Positions 1 to 10,058 are shown, numbered from the stretch's first letter. The stretch is 64,000 nt of DNA from Devosia sp. (GCF_014860165.1 NZ_JACZKG010000052.1:20734-84733); one strand, 5' to 3'. Translations and numbers: made by a program. Notes: a model not told the origin generated them from the sequence alone.

Positions 1-676
1 CAATACCCTGCTCGGCCAATCCCATCAGCGCATTGAGTTCATCGCGGCTGAAAGGCACCTGTTCGGCCGTGCCCTGGATTTCGACGAATTTGCCCGAGCC
101 GGTCATGACGAAATTGGCGTCGGTATGGGCCTCGACATCCTCGAGATAATCGAGATCGAGCACCGGGACGCCGCGATAGACGCCGCAGGACACCGCGGCG
201 ACCGATTCGCGCAGGGCCTTGCCCTTGGTCAGCTTGCGCTCATCCATCCAGGCAATGGCATCGGCCAGGGCGATATAGGCGCCTGTTATAGACGCCGTGC
301 GGGTTCCGCCATCGGCCTCGAGCACGTCGCAGTCGATGGTGACCTGGTTTTCACCCAGCAACTGCATATCGACCACCGCGCGGAGCGAACGGCCGATCAG
401 GCGCTGGATTTCCTGGGTGCGGCCCGATTGCTTGCCGGCTGTCGCCTCGCGGCGGGTGCGCGAGCCGGTGGCCCGGGGCAGCATGCCATATTCGGCGGTG
501 ACCCAGCCCTGGCCCTTGCCGCGCAGCCAGCCGGGAAGGCTGGTTTCGACCGAGGCGGTGACGAGCACCTTGGTATTGCCGAATGAGACGAGGCAGGAGC
601 CCTCCGCCTTCTGGGCGACATTGCGCTCGATCGTCACGGCGCGCATCTGGTTGGGCTCACGTCCGGAAGGTCGCAT
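1..676 (-). CDS. rph: Ribonuclease PH, C-terminus cut by window edge
   Basis: Phosphorolytic 3'-5' exoribonuclease that trims tRNA 3' ends. Reverse translation from the ATG at 676 starts [12 protein letters not shown] and continues through the family landmarks: [19 protein letters not shown], the [11 protein letters not shown] segment, and [20 protein letters not shown]. About 225 residues are visible and the family is usually about 240, so only the last dozen or so fall outside. It is divergent from hrcA, an arrangement common in Alphaproteobacteria. The reading frame is intact to the window edge. Confidence 0.95.
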   Translation of the reverse strand, partial: MRPSGREPNQMRAVTIERNVAQKAEGSCLVSFGNTKVLVTASVETSLPGWLRGKGQGWVTAEYGMLPRATGSRTRREATAGKQSGRTQEIQRLIGRSLRAVVDMQLLGENQVTIDCDVLEADGGTRTASITGAYIALADAIAWMDERKLTKGKALRESVAAVSCGVYRGVPVLDLDYLEDVEAHTDANFVMTGSGKFVEIQGTAEQVPFSRDELNALMGLAEQGI

Positions 677-814
677 CGGGAATCCGTCAGAAATTACTGT
701 TAACCGCCTCTTAACCCTAGCCGGGCCCGCTCACAAGCCGCGGGCGCTTGGCGGGAGCCTGCAATGCGCTTAAATGAGGGGGCAGGGTTAAAGCGGACGA
801 TTTTATCGAACACC

Positions 815-1888
815 ATGATCAGACCGCCCGAAGACTTCCTCAGCGTGCTCAACGCCCGCAGCCAGGACATTTTTAAGAAGATCGTCGAGCGCTACCTGGA
901 TACGGGTTCGCCCGTCGGATCGCGCGACCTATCCCGCATGCTGCAATCGGGGCTGTCACCGGCCTCGGTGCGCAATGTGATGGCCGATCTTGAAGATCTC
1001 GGGCTGATCGCGGCGCCGCATACTTCCGCCGGAAGAGCGCCGACGCAGGAGGGACTGCGCTTTTTCGTCGATGCCATGCTCGAAGTCGGCGCCGTCAACG
1101 AGGCTGAGCGCAGCCAGATCGCCAAGTCGATCGAGGGCCAGCATCGCGGCCAGGTCGAGGATGTGCTGACCGAGGCCAGCCAACTGTTGAGCGGCCTCAG
1201 CCAGGGGGCCGGCGTCGTCATCGCCACCAAGGCCGATATCGTGCTGCGCCATATCGAATTCGTGCGGCTCGATGCGGCGAGGGCCATGGCGATCCTGGTG
1301 GGCCAGGACGGGCAGGTCGAAAACCGCATCATGGACGTGCCCCCGGGCCTCACCGCGAGTGCCCTGACCCAGGCGGGCAATTACCTTGCCCATCACGTGG
1401 TCGGCCGCACCATTGCCGAGGCGCGCAAGGCGCTGTCGGAACTGCGGGCCGAACAGCGCCAGGAGCTCGACGAGCTGACGCAGAAGCTGGTCGATGCCGG
1501 CATCGCCACGCTGGCCCAGGCCTCGCCATCCAGCCAGCCCACGGTGATCGTGCGGGGTCGCGCCAACCTGATCAACGACGCCATGGCCTCGGACGAATTG
1601 CTGCGCATGCGGCAATTGTTCGACGAGCTCGAAAGCAAGGACGGGCTGCTGGAGCTGCTGGGCGACGCCGAGAAGGCGCAGGGCGTACGCATCTTCATCG
1701 GCTCGGAGAACAAGCTGTTTTCGCTCAGTGGCTCGTCGGTCATCCTCTCGCCCTACAAGGATGCCAATGACAAGGTGGTGGGCGTGCTGGGCGTGATCGG
1801 GCCGACCCGGCTCAACTATGCCCGCATCGTGCCTGTGGTGGATTATACGGCTAACGTGATCAGCGCGATGATGGCGCGGCAGCGATGA
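815..1888 (+). CDS. hrcA: Heat-inducible transcription repressor HrcA
   Basis: Represses groESL-type operons by binding CIRCE operators, usually with GroEL as co-effector. The N-terminal winged-helix part reads IFKKIVERYLDTGSPVGSRDLSR and SPASVRNVMADLEDLG, and the C-terminus has the conserved IGPTRLNYARIVPVVDY. From ATG 815 the protein is 357 residues and begins MIRPPEDFLS, matching other rhizobial HrcA proteins. An upstream in-frame ATG at 764 has a better ribosome site (GGGAG at 753-757) and would add 17 residues, so the start is uncertain. Its stop overlaps the next gene by four bases. No CIRCE element was seen in the window. Confidence 0.93.
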   Translation: MIRPPEDFLSVLNARSQDIFKKIVERYLDTGSPVGSRDLSRMLQSGLSPASVRNVMADLEDLGLIAAPHTSAGRAPTQEGLRFFVDAMLEVGAVNEAERSQIAKSIEGQHRGQVEDVLTEASQLLSGLSQGAGVVIATKADIVLRHIEFVRLDAARAMAILVGQDGQVENRIMDVPPGLTASALTQAGNYLAHHVVGRTIAEARKALSELRAEQRQELDELTQKLVDAGIATLAQASPSSQPTVIVRGRANLINDAMASDELLRMRQLFDELESKDGLLELLGDAEKAQGVRIFIGSENKLFSLSGSSVILSPYKDANDKVVGVLGVIGPTRLNYARIVPVVDYTANVISAMMARQR

Positions 1889-2319
1889 GCTTCGGTAAAG
1901 TTGCGCTGGCTGTTACAGGCGCCGTGATCGTGGGCATTGGACTACTCCTCGGCCCCGCCTTCATTGGCTGGCGTCCGCGGTTTGGCCTTGAGGCAGATTT
2001 CCAACAAGTCATTCGCGACGCGGCGGTATCGGACTACTACGGAAACCCGGGTTGGGACCGGGAGGATGTGACGGAGGAAGTTTGTCCCCGGGTCAATGTT
2101 GCGGTCCTGAAAGGGTTGGGCATGAACGACAAGCCGATCTGGCCGATGCCCTTCGATGGGGAGCCGGCTCGCCCAACCTACCGTTGGCGCATGGTGCAGG
2201 ACGCTGGGTTGGTTGATATCTGTCGCACGCGTTCGAACCGGTACATAGAGATCAATATTGACGCTGAGACGCTGGTTTGCGCCGCCGAAGTATCCGTCTT
2301 ACCGCAATGTGACATGTAG
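1885..2319 (+). CDS. Hypothetical membrane-anchored or secreted protein between hrcA and grpE
   Basis: A 144-residue protein I do not recognise. Its ATG overlaps the hrcA TGA (ATGA, 1885-1888), so translation is probably coupled. Residues about 5-28 form one hydrophobic segment (VALAVTGAVIVGIGLLLG), an uncleaved anchor or a signal peptide. The rest is soluble and has four cysteines, at EEVCPRV, VDICRTR, TLVCAAE and LPQCDM, compatible with two disulfides in the periplasm. A grpE promoter-like sequence begins 28 bases after its stop. It separates the usual hrcA-grpE neighbours. Function unknown. Confidence 0.7.
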   Translation: MSFGKVALAVTGAVIVGIGLLLGPAFIGWRPRFGLEADFQQVIRDAAVSDYYGNPGWDREDVTEEVCPRVNVAVLKGLGMNDKPIWPMPFDGEPARPTYRWRMVQDAGLVDICRTRSNRYIEINIDAETLVCAAEVSVLPQCDM

Positions 2320-2346
2320 CACGGCATATGCCTATGTAGCGTCGGG

Positions 2347-2376
2347 CTTGAAAATGCGGCCGCATTGGCCGATATG
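2347..2376 (+). promoter_or_regulatory. Sigma-32 (RpoH)-like promoter of grpE
   Basis: The -35 element CTTGAAA at 2347-2353 matches the sigma-32 consensus exactly. After a 14-base spacer comes GCCGATAT at 2368-2375, which fits CCCCATNT at C2, C3, A5, T6 and T8. The ATG of grpE at 2413 is 37 bases further on. No experimental support. Confidence 0.6.
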
Positions 2377-2412
2377 CGGGGCAAATCCTCACACTCTTTG
2401 CGGAACAGAACA

Positions 2413-2994
2413 ATGATGAGCGACGAAAACGCCGCCTCGGGCGAGATGCCTGAAGTCGAAGTCCCGGCGCAGCCGGAAGTCGATCCGGTGGAAGCTTTGC
2501 GCGTCGAGAATGCCGAGCTCAAGGACCGCCTGCTGCGGACCATTGCGGAGATGGAAAACCTGCGCAAGCGCACCGAGCGCGACGTCAATGACACGCGCAG
2601 CTATGCCATTGCCGGCTTTGCCCGCGACATGCTCTCGGCCACCGATGCGCTGAGCCGCGCCCTGATGGTGCTGCCGGCGGAGGCGCGCGAGAACGGCGAC
2701 GCCACCACCAAGAGCCTGATCGAAGGCATCGAGATGACCGAGCGCGAAATGCAGCGGCTTTTGGCCAAGCATGGCGTCAAGCCGATCGAGGCCGAGGGCC
2801 AGAAATTCGATCCGCATCGCCACCAGGCCATGTTCGAAGTGCCGGACCCCAGCCGCCCTGAAGGTACCGTCGTTCAGGTGGTGCAGGCGGGCTTTGCCAT
2901 CGGCGACCGGGTTTTGCGCCCCGCCATGGTCGGCGTCGCGAAGGGTGGCCCCAGCCATGCTCCGGCCGACGAGGCCATCGACAAGAGCGCCTGA
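2413..2994 (+). CDS. grpE: Nucleotide exchange factor GrpE
   Basis: Co-chaperone that releases ADP from DnaK. The 193-residue protein begins [17 protein letters not shown] with an acidic, probably disordered head. A long coiled-coil helix follows ([19 protein letters not shown] and [13 protein letters not shown]), then the beta domain with [15 protein letters not shown] and [19 protein letters not shown], all GrpE hallmarks. In-frame codons extend upstream to 2365, but residues before MMSD do not resemble the family. ATG 2413 or 2416 is preferred. It has its own heat-shock-type promoter and is followed by a terminator. Confidence 0.95.
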   Translation: MMSDENAASGEMPEVEVPAQPEVDPVEALRVENAELKDRLLRTIAEMENLRKRTERDVNDTRSYAIAGFARDMLSATDALSRALMVLPAEARENGDATTKSLIEGIEMTEREMQRLLAKHGVKPIEAEGQKFDPHRHQAMFEVPDPSRPEGTVVQVVQAGFAIGDRVLRPAMVGVAKGGPSHAPADEAIDKSA

Positions 2995-3006
2995 TCTCAT
3001 CAGGAG

Positions 3007-3022
3007 CGTTTCACGTGAATCC
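3007..3022. promoter_or_regulatory. Hybrid parS-like site (GTTTCACGTGAATC)
   Basis: CGTTTCACGTGAATCC shares the CACGTG core and left arm of the parS consensus TGTTTCACGTGAAACA. Its right arm is AATC, which creates a GANTC methylation site. It overlaps the 5' arm of the grpE terminator. Whether ParB binds it is not known. Confidence 0.5.
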
Positions 3023-3047
3023 CCGCGCAAGCGGGGATTTTTGTTTT
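3018..3047 (+). terminator. Rho-independent terminator after grpE
   Basis: A 9-bp stem (AATCCCCGC at 3018-3026 with GCGGGGATT at 3031-3039) closes a GCAA loop. A T-rich tract (TTTTTGTTTT) runs to 3047. Confidence 0.85.
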
Positions 3048-3066
3048 GAGCACATGGTGTCCGCCG

Positions 3067-3651
3067 CTATGGCAGCAGCACTTGTGGAAGTTCTGTCGGG
3101 TCGTAACGTTGCCCGTCATTCACGCGCAACTCATTTGCTTGAACCAAGGCTACAACCCATATCGCAGGCGCTAGCAAAAAGAGCACAAACTGGCCGCTAA
3201 GGAAGGCCGATGCGAGGCAACCGAGACCGACGAGAGGCAGGATGCCGAAGGTGAAAAATTTGGTGGACTTCCTCGCACGAGCAGCGGTGAAGACGATCTC
3301 CGCTGATCTGGGGATGGCAAGGAGGTGTGCGTGCACCAGTCGCACGAACTGCTGATAGGTCTCCTCGGTCCCGATGTCCCCCGAAAGGCAAATCACCGAC
3401 AACGGGGCTCCGGAGTCGAACTCGATCCGACACCGCCAAGCGGTACCACCTCGCGGAAGACCGAATTGGCCCAGCGTCAGCGATCGTATTTCGTCAAGCC
3501 TGCGTAGTTCCCGTGTCCCGTCGCCAATCTGCCAGCTCAACTCGCCAGGTGTCAGGGTAAAGGAGGTTCTCGGTCGGACCGCCAACGGTCCATTACTTTC
3601 CGTGCGCAGGGAGAAATCGGCAGTTGACACGATAGTGTCTGCCAGGCTCAT
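3067..3651 (-). CDS. Hypothetical membrane protein, PH-like N-terminus with two C-terminal TM helices
   Basis: A 194-residue protein. Its ATG at 3651 overlaps the pncA stop by four bases (ATGA), so it is the last gene of the pabBC-pncA operon. The first ~130 residues are beta-rich (FTLTPGELSWQIGDGTRELR and GTAWRCRIEFDSGAPLSVIC), resembling bacterial PH-like domains. Near the C-terminus are two adjacent hydrophobic segments (FFTFGILPLVGLGCLASAFL and GQFVLFLLAPAIWVVALV), and the end is polar. I do not recognise a specific family and the PH-like call is tentative. Confidence 0.7.
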   Translation of the reverse strand: MSLADTIVSTADFSLRTESNGPLAVRPRTSFTLTPGELSWQIGDGTRELRRLDEIRSLTLGQFGLPRGGTAWRCRIEFDSGAPLSVICLSGDIGTEETYQQFVRLVHAHLLAIPRSAEIVFTAARARKSTKFFTFGILPLVGLGCLASAFLSGQFVLFLLAPAIWVVALVQANELRVNDGQRYDPTELPQVLLP

Positions 3652-4283
3652 CCCAGAATATCCTTGCTCATCACCCGCTCCACGCCGGCCTCGGCCATAT
3701 CCACCCAGGCCTTGGCGAGGCTCCCCCCATTGTCGATGGCGCGTGTCGCGTCCTCGATCACGGTGACGTCGAAGCCCGCGGCGGCGCCGTCGACGGCGGT
3801 CCAGCCGACGCAATAGTCGGTGGCGAGGCCGACAAGGTAGAGCCGGCCGACATCGCGCTCGTTGAGATAGCCGGCAAGGCCCGTCAGCGTTTCGCGATCG
3901 GCTTCCTGGAAGCCTGAATAGGAGTCGATCAGCCGGTTATAGCCCTTGCGGATGATGAGCTGGCCATGGGGCACGTCGAGGTCGGCTGACAGCGCAGCGC
4001 CATGCGTGTTCCAGACGCAATGGTCGGGCCACAGGACCTGGCTGCCATAGGGCAGGTCCACGGTCTCGAACGGGGCCTTGCCATAGTGCTGGCTGGCGAA
4101 GGAAATGTGATCGGCCGGGTGCCAGTCCTGGGTGAAGACCACATTGGTGAATTTTCTGGCCAGCGTGTTGATCAGCGGCACGATCTCGTCGCCACCGGAT
4201 ACGGCCAGGCTTCCGCCCGGCAGAAAATCATATTGCACGTCGACGACGACCAGCACGTCTTCCGGGGTGATCTCGATCGTCAT
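3648..4283 (-). CDS. pncA: Nicotinamidase / pyrazinamidase
   Basis: Cytosolic hydrolase converting nicotinamide to nicotinate for NAD salvage. The isochorismatase-fold triad is visible: Asp in VVVDVQYDFLPGGSL, Lys in IIRKGYN, and the nucleophile Cys in VGLATDYCVGWTA. The metal-binding D-x-H-x3-H appears as DWHPADH. The preferred start is ATG 4283 (MTIEITPEDV, 211 residues), because it overlaps the pabBC stop in an ATGA. A longer frame from 4310 adds nine Arg-rich residues unlike the family. It is the middle gene of a three-gene minus-strand operon. Confidence 0.93.
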   Translation of the reverse strand: MTIEITPEDVLVVVDVQYDFLPGGSLAVSGGDEIVPLINTLARKFTNVVFTQDWHPADHISFASQHYGKAPFETVDLPYGSQVLWPDHCVWNTHGAALSADLDVPHGQLIIRKGYNRLIDSYSGFQEADRETLTGLAGYLNERDVGRLYLVGLATDYCVGWTAVDGAAAGFDVTVIEDATRAIDNGGSLAKAWVDMAEAGVERVMSKDILG

Positions 4284-6070
4284 CGGCCGTCTCCTTGATA
4301 TTTGACCCATTCGGCCCGCAGCAGCCCGCGCACCGAATTGCCGAGCCAGATTGCCTCGGCGGCCTCCAGGTCGGCAAGGGTGAGCACCTGCTCGATGGCC
4401 CTGCCCGAAGCGAGCAGCTCCGCGCGCAAGGTGCCCGGCAGCAGGCCGGAGGCGAGGGGCGGGGTAAGCAGCATACCACCGCGCTCGACGAAGAGATTGG
4501 TGATCGAGCCTTCGGTGAGCTCGCCGCGCTCGTTGCGGAACACCACCTCGTCGACGCCGTGCTCGGCATGGGCGGACACGCGCGGCTCGTCATAGAAGGC
4601 GCGGTGGGTCGTCTTGTGCGCCAGCCACAGGCTTTGCGAATCGAGTTTTTCCGGCGCGATGGCGAAGCGGAAGACGGGTGGATTGGGCGGCAGTTGGACC
4701 GCGGTGAGATCAGGTCCGGATGCATCCAGCGTCAAGCGGACGCGCATCCGGTCGGCCGGGAAGGACTGGCCTTCGAGCAGGGTCAGCACCGCCTCCCGGT
4801 CGAAGGGCAGGGTGAAATAGGCGGCCGAATCCGCCATGCGGTCGAGATGCCGCCCGAGCAGGGCGTAGCCGGGGCCTCTCTCCCACAGCAGGGTTTCGAT
4901 CAGGGTGACCGGCCGGGCCGGATCGGTGAAGAATGCCATCTTGAGCAGGGCCTCGCGATATTCATCCCCGGCGACGCTGTCGGCGACGATGCCGCCGCCA
5001 ATGCCGATCTCGCCACGGCCATCGGCATCGATCACGGCGGTGCGGATGGCGACGTTGAGGGTGAGGTCGCCATTGGGGGCGAAGTGGCCGATCGAGCCGG
5101 TATAGACGCCGCGCGGGCCGGCCTCGACCGCGTGGATGATTTCCATGGCGCGCAGCTTGGGGGCGCCGGTAATGGAGCCGCAGGGGAAGAGGTTGGCGAG
5201 CAGCTCGGTCGTGCTCACATCGGCGCGACGCCGAGCCTCGATGCCCGAGGTCATCGTGTGCAGCGTCGAATAGGTTTCCACCGTGAAGAGGTCGGTGACC
5301 TTGACCGAGCCGATCTCGGCGATGCGGCCGAGGTCATTGCGCAGCAGGTCGACGATCATCAGGTTTTCGGCGCGGTTCTTCTCGTCGGCGAAGAGGGCGG
5401 CGCGGCCGGCCGCATCTTCGGCCAAAGTACGGCCACGCTTGAGGGTGCCCTTCATCGGCCTTGCCGTGAGCTTGCCGTCCCGGCTTGAAACGAACAGTTC
5501 GGGCGAGCGCGACAGGATCCACTGCGTGCCGGTATTGATCAGCGCGCCATAGGCGACGGGTTGCTTGCGCACCAGCTCGCGATAAAGCGCCACCGGATCG
5601 CCCTCGAGCCGGAAGCCGGCCTTGAAGGTGAGGTTGACCTGGTAGGTATCGCCAGCCGCGATCAGCGCCTTGACCTGCTCGAAGGCGAGCGCGTAGGCGG
5701 CCTCATCAAGGCGGGGCGCGATATCGATGGCGCTGCCGGCATGGGTCCCGGCCATGGCGGCAAGCCGGCGGTCGACCTCGGCCGCAGTCAGCCGTTCGGG
5801 TGCGTCATAGAGGCCCAGCCAGAGCAGGGGCGTCGTTCCGGGTGGCGGCAGGCGGTCGAGCAGGCGTTCCTCGAAGACAAAACCCAGCTCGTAAGCCAGA
5901 AAGCCTGCGGCATGCAGGCCACTTTTCCCGGCAGCTTCAAGCTGCGCCAGGGCCGCCTGCACACTGGCGGCGTCATGGGCAACCAGCACCTCGCGCGGCG
6001 CCGAAAACAGCAGATTCTCGCCCGCGGGGTCGAGCGTATCGTGGAGCAGCACTGTGCCGGGAGCAAACAT
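4280..6070 (-). CDS. pabB: Aminodeoxychorismate synthase I / aminodeoxychorismate lyase fusion (PabB-PabC)
   Basis: A 596-residue fusion for 4-aminobenzoate (folate) synthesis. Residues ~1-370 are a chorismate-binding PabB domain, with ALINTGTQWILSRSPELF, the RPMKGTLKRGR motif, ENLMIVDLLRNDLGRI, FPCGSITGAPKLRAME and IGIGGGIVADSVAGDEY. The remaining ~210 residues are a PabC-like class IV PLP lyase: THRAFYDEPR supplies the probable lysine region, and ELTEGSITNLFVE and LLPGTLRAELL are family motifs. PabC-type fusions are known in several bacteria. An amidotransferase PabA is not adjacent. The gene is followed by pncA with a four-base overlap. Confidence 0.92.
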   Translation of the reverse strand: MFAPGTVLLHDTLDPAGENLLFSAPREVLVAHDAASVQAALAQLEAAGKSGLHAAGFLAYELGFVFEERLLDRLPPPGTTPLLWLGLYDAPERLTAAEVDRRLAAMAGTHAGSAIDIAPRLDEAAYALAFEQVKALIAAGDTYQVNLTFKAGFRLEGDPVALYRELVRKQPVAYGALINTGTQWILSRSPELFVSSRDGKLTARPMKGTLKRGRTLAEDAAGRAALFADEKNRAENLMIVDLLRNDLGRIAEIGSVKVTDLFTVETYSTLHTMTSGIEARRRADVSTTELLANLFPCGSITGAPKLRAMEIIHAVEAGPRGVYTGSIGHFAPNGDLTLNVAIRTAVIDADGRGEIGIGGGIVADSVAGDEYREALLKMAFFTDPARPVTLIETLLWERGPGYALLGRHLDRMADSAAYFTLPFDREAVLTLLEGQSFPADRMRVRLTLDASGPDLTAVQLPPNPPVFRFAIAPEKLDSQSLWLAHKTTHRAFYDEPRVSAHAEHGVDEVVFRNERGELTEGSITNLFVERGGMLLTPPLASGLLPGTLRAELLASGRAIEQVLTLADLEAAEAIWLGNSVRGLLRAEWVKYQGDGR

Positions 6071-6206
6071 GGCGCGTTTCTAGAGCGTTTCGCCAGCGCC
6101 GTCACCGGGGCTCCGCCCCCGTGAACAGGGGTTGGAGGGCGGCATCGCCGGAGTCAGATTTCGCGCCTCGACCGCAGGACGCAGGCCGATCATCTGGGGA
6201 CACATC

Positions 6207-6539
6207 ATGAATACGATCATCAAGGGCGCCGCCGCTGCCCTGGTGCTGCTGGGCAGCGCCTTGCCGGCGATCGCCGAAGACATCTATTTCACGCTCTACA
6301 ACGAGAGCAGCCGCTCGCTGCATTATTTCTATGCCAGCCCGAGCGCCTCGAGCAGCTGGGGCGGCGACCTCCTGGCTGGCGGCCATACGCTGCGCGCCGG
6401 CTACAATGGCACCGTGACCATCGCCGATGGCTCGACCGAGTGCTATTACGACTTCAAGTTCATCATGGCCGACGGCAGCCAGACCGAGGTCGGTGAGGTC
6501 AATATCTGCGAGCTGGGCAGCTATACGATCTACGACTGA
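6207..6539 (+). CDS. Small secreted protein, paralogue 1 of 3
   Basis: A 110-residue protein starting MNTIIKGAAAALVLLGSALP with a clear signal peptide, cleaved after AIA. The mature part is an acidic, aromatic-rich domain with FTLYNESSRSLHYFYASPS, a YNGTVTIADGSTECYYDF segment and EVNICELGSY. The two cysteines probably form one disulfide. It closely matches the next gene along its whole length. Function unknown, likely periplasmic or extracellular. In-frame sequence extends back to 6132 but lacks signal-peptide character. Confidence 0.75.
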   Translation: MNTIIKGAAAALVLLGSALPAIAEDIYFTLYNESSRSLHYFYASPSASSSWGGDLLAGGHTLRAGYNGTVTIADGSTECYYDFKFIMADGSQTEVGEVNICELGSYTIYD

Positions 6540-6627
6540 GAGCGCAACATAGTCATGGCTGTTTAAGGCCGGTGTGTTAAGCAATCGCCCGGCTGGCGGC
6601 AGGTGCCGCCGGTTTGGGAGATTTTTC

Positions 6628-6960
6628 ATGACCTTCAAGCTCAAGGGCGCCGTTGTCGCCCTGGCGCTGTTCGCCGGCGCCCTGCCGGCTGCCGCGCAGA
6701 CCGTCGAATTCACGCTGATCAACAACAGCTCGCAGTCGCTGCATTATTTCTACACCACCCCCAGCAATGAAGACAGCTGGGGCGAGGATCTGCTGGGCCC
6801 GGATGGCACGCTGGAAGCGGGCTATGAGGGCACGGTGACCATCGGCGACGGCTCGGACCAGTGCCTTTATGACTTCCGCTTCGAAACCGGCGAAGGCGCC
6901 CTTCTCGAAGTAGCCGAGGTCAATATCTGCGAACTGAACAGCTATACGCTGACCGACTGA
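6628..6960 (+). CDS. Small secreted protein, paralogue 2 of 3
   Basis: A 110-residue tandem paralogue of the preceding gene, with a signal peptide (MTFKLKGAVVALALFAGALP, cleavage after AAA). The mature domain shares FTLINNSSQSLHYFYTTPS, SWGEDLLGPDG, EGTVTIGDGSDQCLYDFRF and EVNICELNSYTLTD. Lengths are identical and the two cysteines align, so a local duplication is the simplest explanation. A GGGAG at 6616-6620 lies seven bases before the ATG. Function unknown. Confidence 0.78.
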   Translation: MTFKLKGAVVALALFAGALPAAAQTVEFTLINNSSQSLHYFYTTPSNEDSWGEDLLGPDGTLEAGYEGTVTIGDGSDQCLYDFRFETGEGALLEVAEVNICELNSYTLTD

Positions 6961-6974
6961 TTGGAGCATCTGAC

Positions 6975-7274
6975 ATGCGTCTCACCTTGATCAGCGCAGC
7001 GGTGCTGGCAGGCCTCGCCACGCCGGCCGTCGCGGCCGACTATGCGTTTGAAGTCACCAACAGCACCCAGTTCGACCTGGTCGCGATCCACGTGCAGGGA
7101 GGGAAGGTCAACGACTTCATGACCGTCCGCTCCAATGGCGAGCGCCAGTTCACGCTGTCGCTGCCAGCAGGAGTCTGCAAGACGCGCCTCAACGTTATCT
7201 TCAACGATTCCGATTCGGTCGTGTTCGACAGCTATGATGCCTGCGAAAAAGGCGGCATCGCCATCGGACACTGA
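6975..7274 (+). CDS. Small secreted protein, distant paralogue 3 of 3
   Basis: A 99-residue protein 14 bases after paralogue 2, with a signal peptide (MRLTLISAAVLAGLATPAVA). The mature region keeps the layout of its neighbours: an early N-S/T stretch (FEVTNSTQFDLVAIHVQGG), a central turn, then a Cys pair (GVCKTRLNVIFNDSD and SYDACEKGG). Identity is low, so the relation is inferred from pattern and location. It may share a transcript with the two upstream genes. Its stop lies 25 bases before the dnaK promoter. Confidence 0.68.
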   Translation: MRLTLISAAVLAGLATPAVAADYAFEVTNSTQFDLVAIHVQGGKVNDFMTVRSNGERQFTLSLPAGVCKTRLNVIFNDSDSVVFDSYDACEKGGIAIGH

Positions 7275-7298
7275 CGGCGCAAATCTATGCCGGACGCG

Positions 7299-7329
7299 CT
7301 TGAAGCGTCCGGCGCACCCCCCTATATAG
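7299..7329 (+). promoter_or_regulatory. Sigma-32 (RpoH)-like promoter of dnaK
   Basis: CTTGAAG (7299-7305) and CCCCTATAT (7319-7327) are separated by 13 bases, a very good match to CTTGAAA-N11-16-CCCCATNT. The -35 lies in the loop and 3' arm of a small inverted repeat (GGACGC at 7292-7297 and GCGTCC at 7305-7310). A leader of about 110 bases would precede the dnaK ATG. Confidence 0.7.
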
Positions 7330-7447
7330 CCCTCAAGCCCGGATGCGGGCGCATTCCAGTGTAGGAACCCGGCCTTCGCGTGAGGCCAAGGGGCTGCTTC
7401 GCGAGAGGGGCCACACAATGGGTTTGCTGAAAGAGAGGCTAGAGTAA

Positions 7448-9358
<1,911 letters not shown>

Positions 9359-9379
9359 ATCCTGGGCGATGCATTGAAG

Positions 9380-9406
9380 GGGTCCGGCGCAAGCCGGGCC
9401 CTTTTT
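9380..9406 (+). terminator. Rho-independent terminator after dnaK
   Basis: GGGTCCGGC (9380-9388) pairs with GCCGGGCCC (9393-9401) with one G-T wobble across a GCAA loop, followed by TTTTT at 9402-9406. Confidence 0.85.
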
Positions 9407-9547
9407 GTTGCCTCGATGTTTCTCTGCCGGAGCAAGGAAGGCGATCGGAGCCCAATATGCCACGGGCGCGTCATCGGCTTGACTTCACTGCCAATCGCGA
9501 ATTCCGTTATCATTGGCTATTTGCCGCCCGATGCCGTAGGGTCAGGA

Positions 9548-10003
9548 ATGAACATTCCAGACCCCAAGACATTCACCGACCCCGACAAGCTGCGCAAGCT
9601 GATGGCCAATGCCGTTCGCCTCGGCTATGTGGACCTCGCTTTTGGCTGCCAGCTGCGCATCGCCGAGCTGGCCGGCGCCGCCCATAGCGACGCTATCGAC
9701 CGCGCTTTCTTCACCAACCTGGTCGCGGCGGAAGAATTCCGCACCGCCGACAATGGCCGCGCCACCAAGCTCATCAATGTCCGGGCGCGCCACAAGAAGT
9801 TTGGCGCCGTGCGCGTCCTCTCCGACATGATGATGGCCCCCGAAGTCAGCGACGGCTTTGCCAAGCTGGTGGAGCATGAGCGCAGCGACCTGACCGGCGA
9901 GGCCATCGTGCTCAGCCATGAGGACCAGTTCAGCGTCGATGTGGTCAATGCCGCGCGCAAGAAGCTGATCGGCCATGGCGTGAGCCTGGGCGAGCCGGCG
10001 TAG
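9548..10003 (+). CDS. Hypothetical protein, 151 residues
   Basis: A soluble protein starting MNIPDPKTFTDPDKLRKLM, with no signal peptide or membrane segment. It looks mainly helical in its first half (LMANAVRLGYVDLAFGCQLR) and mixed later (KKFGAVRVLSDMMMAPEVSDG). AGGG at 9538-9541 lies six bases before ATG 9548. In-frame sequence upstream to 9374 overlaps the dnaK terminator and is not used. I do not recognise the family. It stands alone between dnaK and the hydrolase-like gene. Confidence 0.65.
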   Translation: MNIPDPKTFTDPDKLRKLMANAVRLGYVDLAFGCQLRIAELAGAAHSDAIDRAFFTNLVAAEEFRTADNGRATKLINVRARHKKFGAVRVLSDMMMAPEVSDGFAKLVEHERSDLTGEAIVLSHEDQFSVDVVNAARKKLIGHGVSLGEPA

Positions 10004-10058
10004 CTGTCTTACTCCGCCGAGACCCTCGGGCGAGACCCGGGGGTGAGCGATGGCGATG

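Noticed and set aside
4295..5488. 397-codon plus-strand open frame opposite pabBC
   Set aside because: Antisense shadow. The sense strand gives a complete PabB-PabC protein.
7275..7447. CIRCE element near dnaK (expected with hrcA present)
   Set aside because: No TTAGCACTC-N9-GAGTGCTAA or close version was found here or upstream of hrcA and grpE. HrcA probably acts on groESL outside the window.
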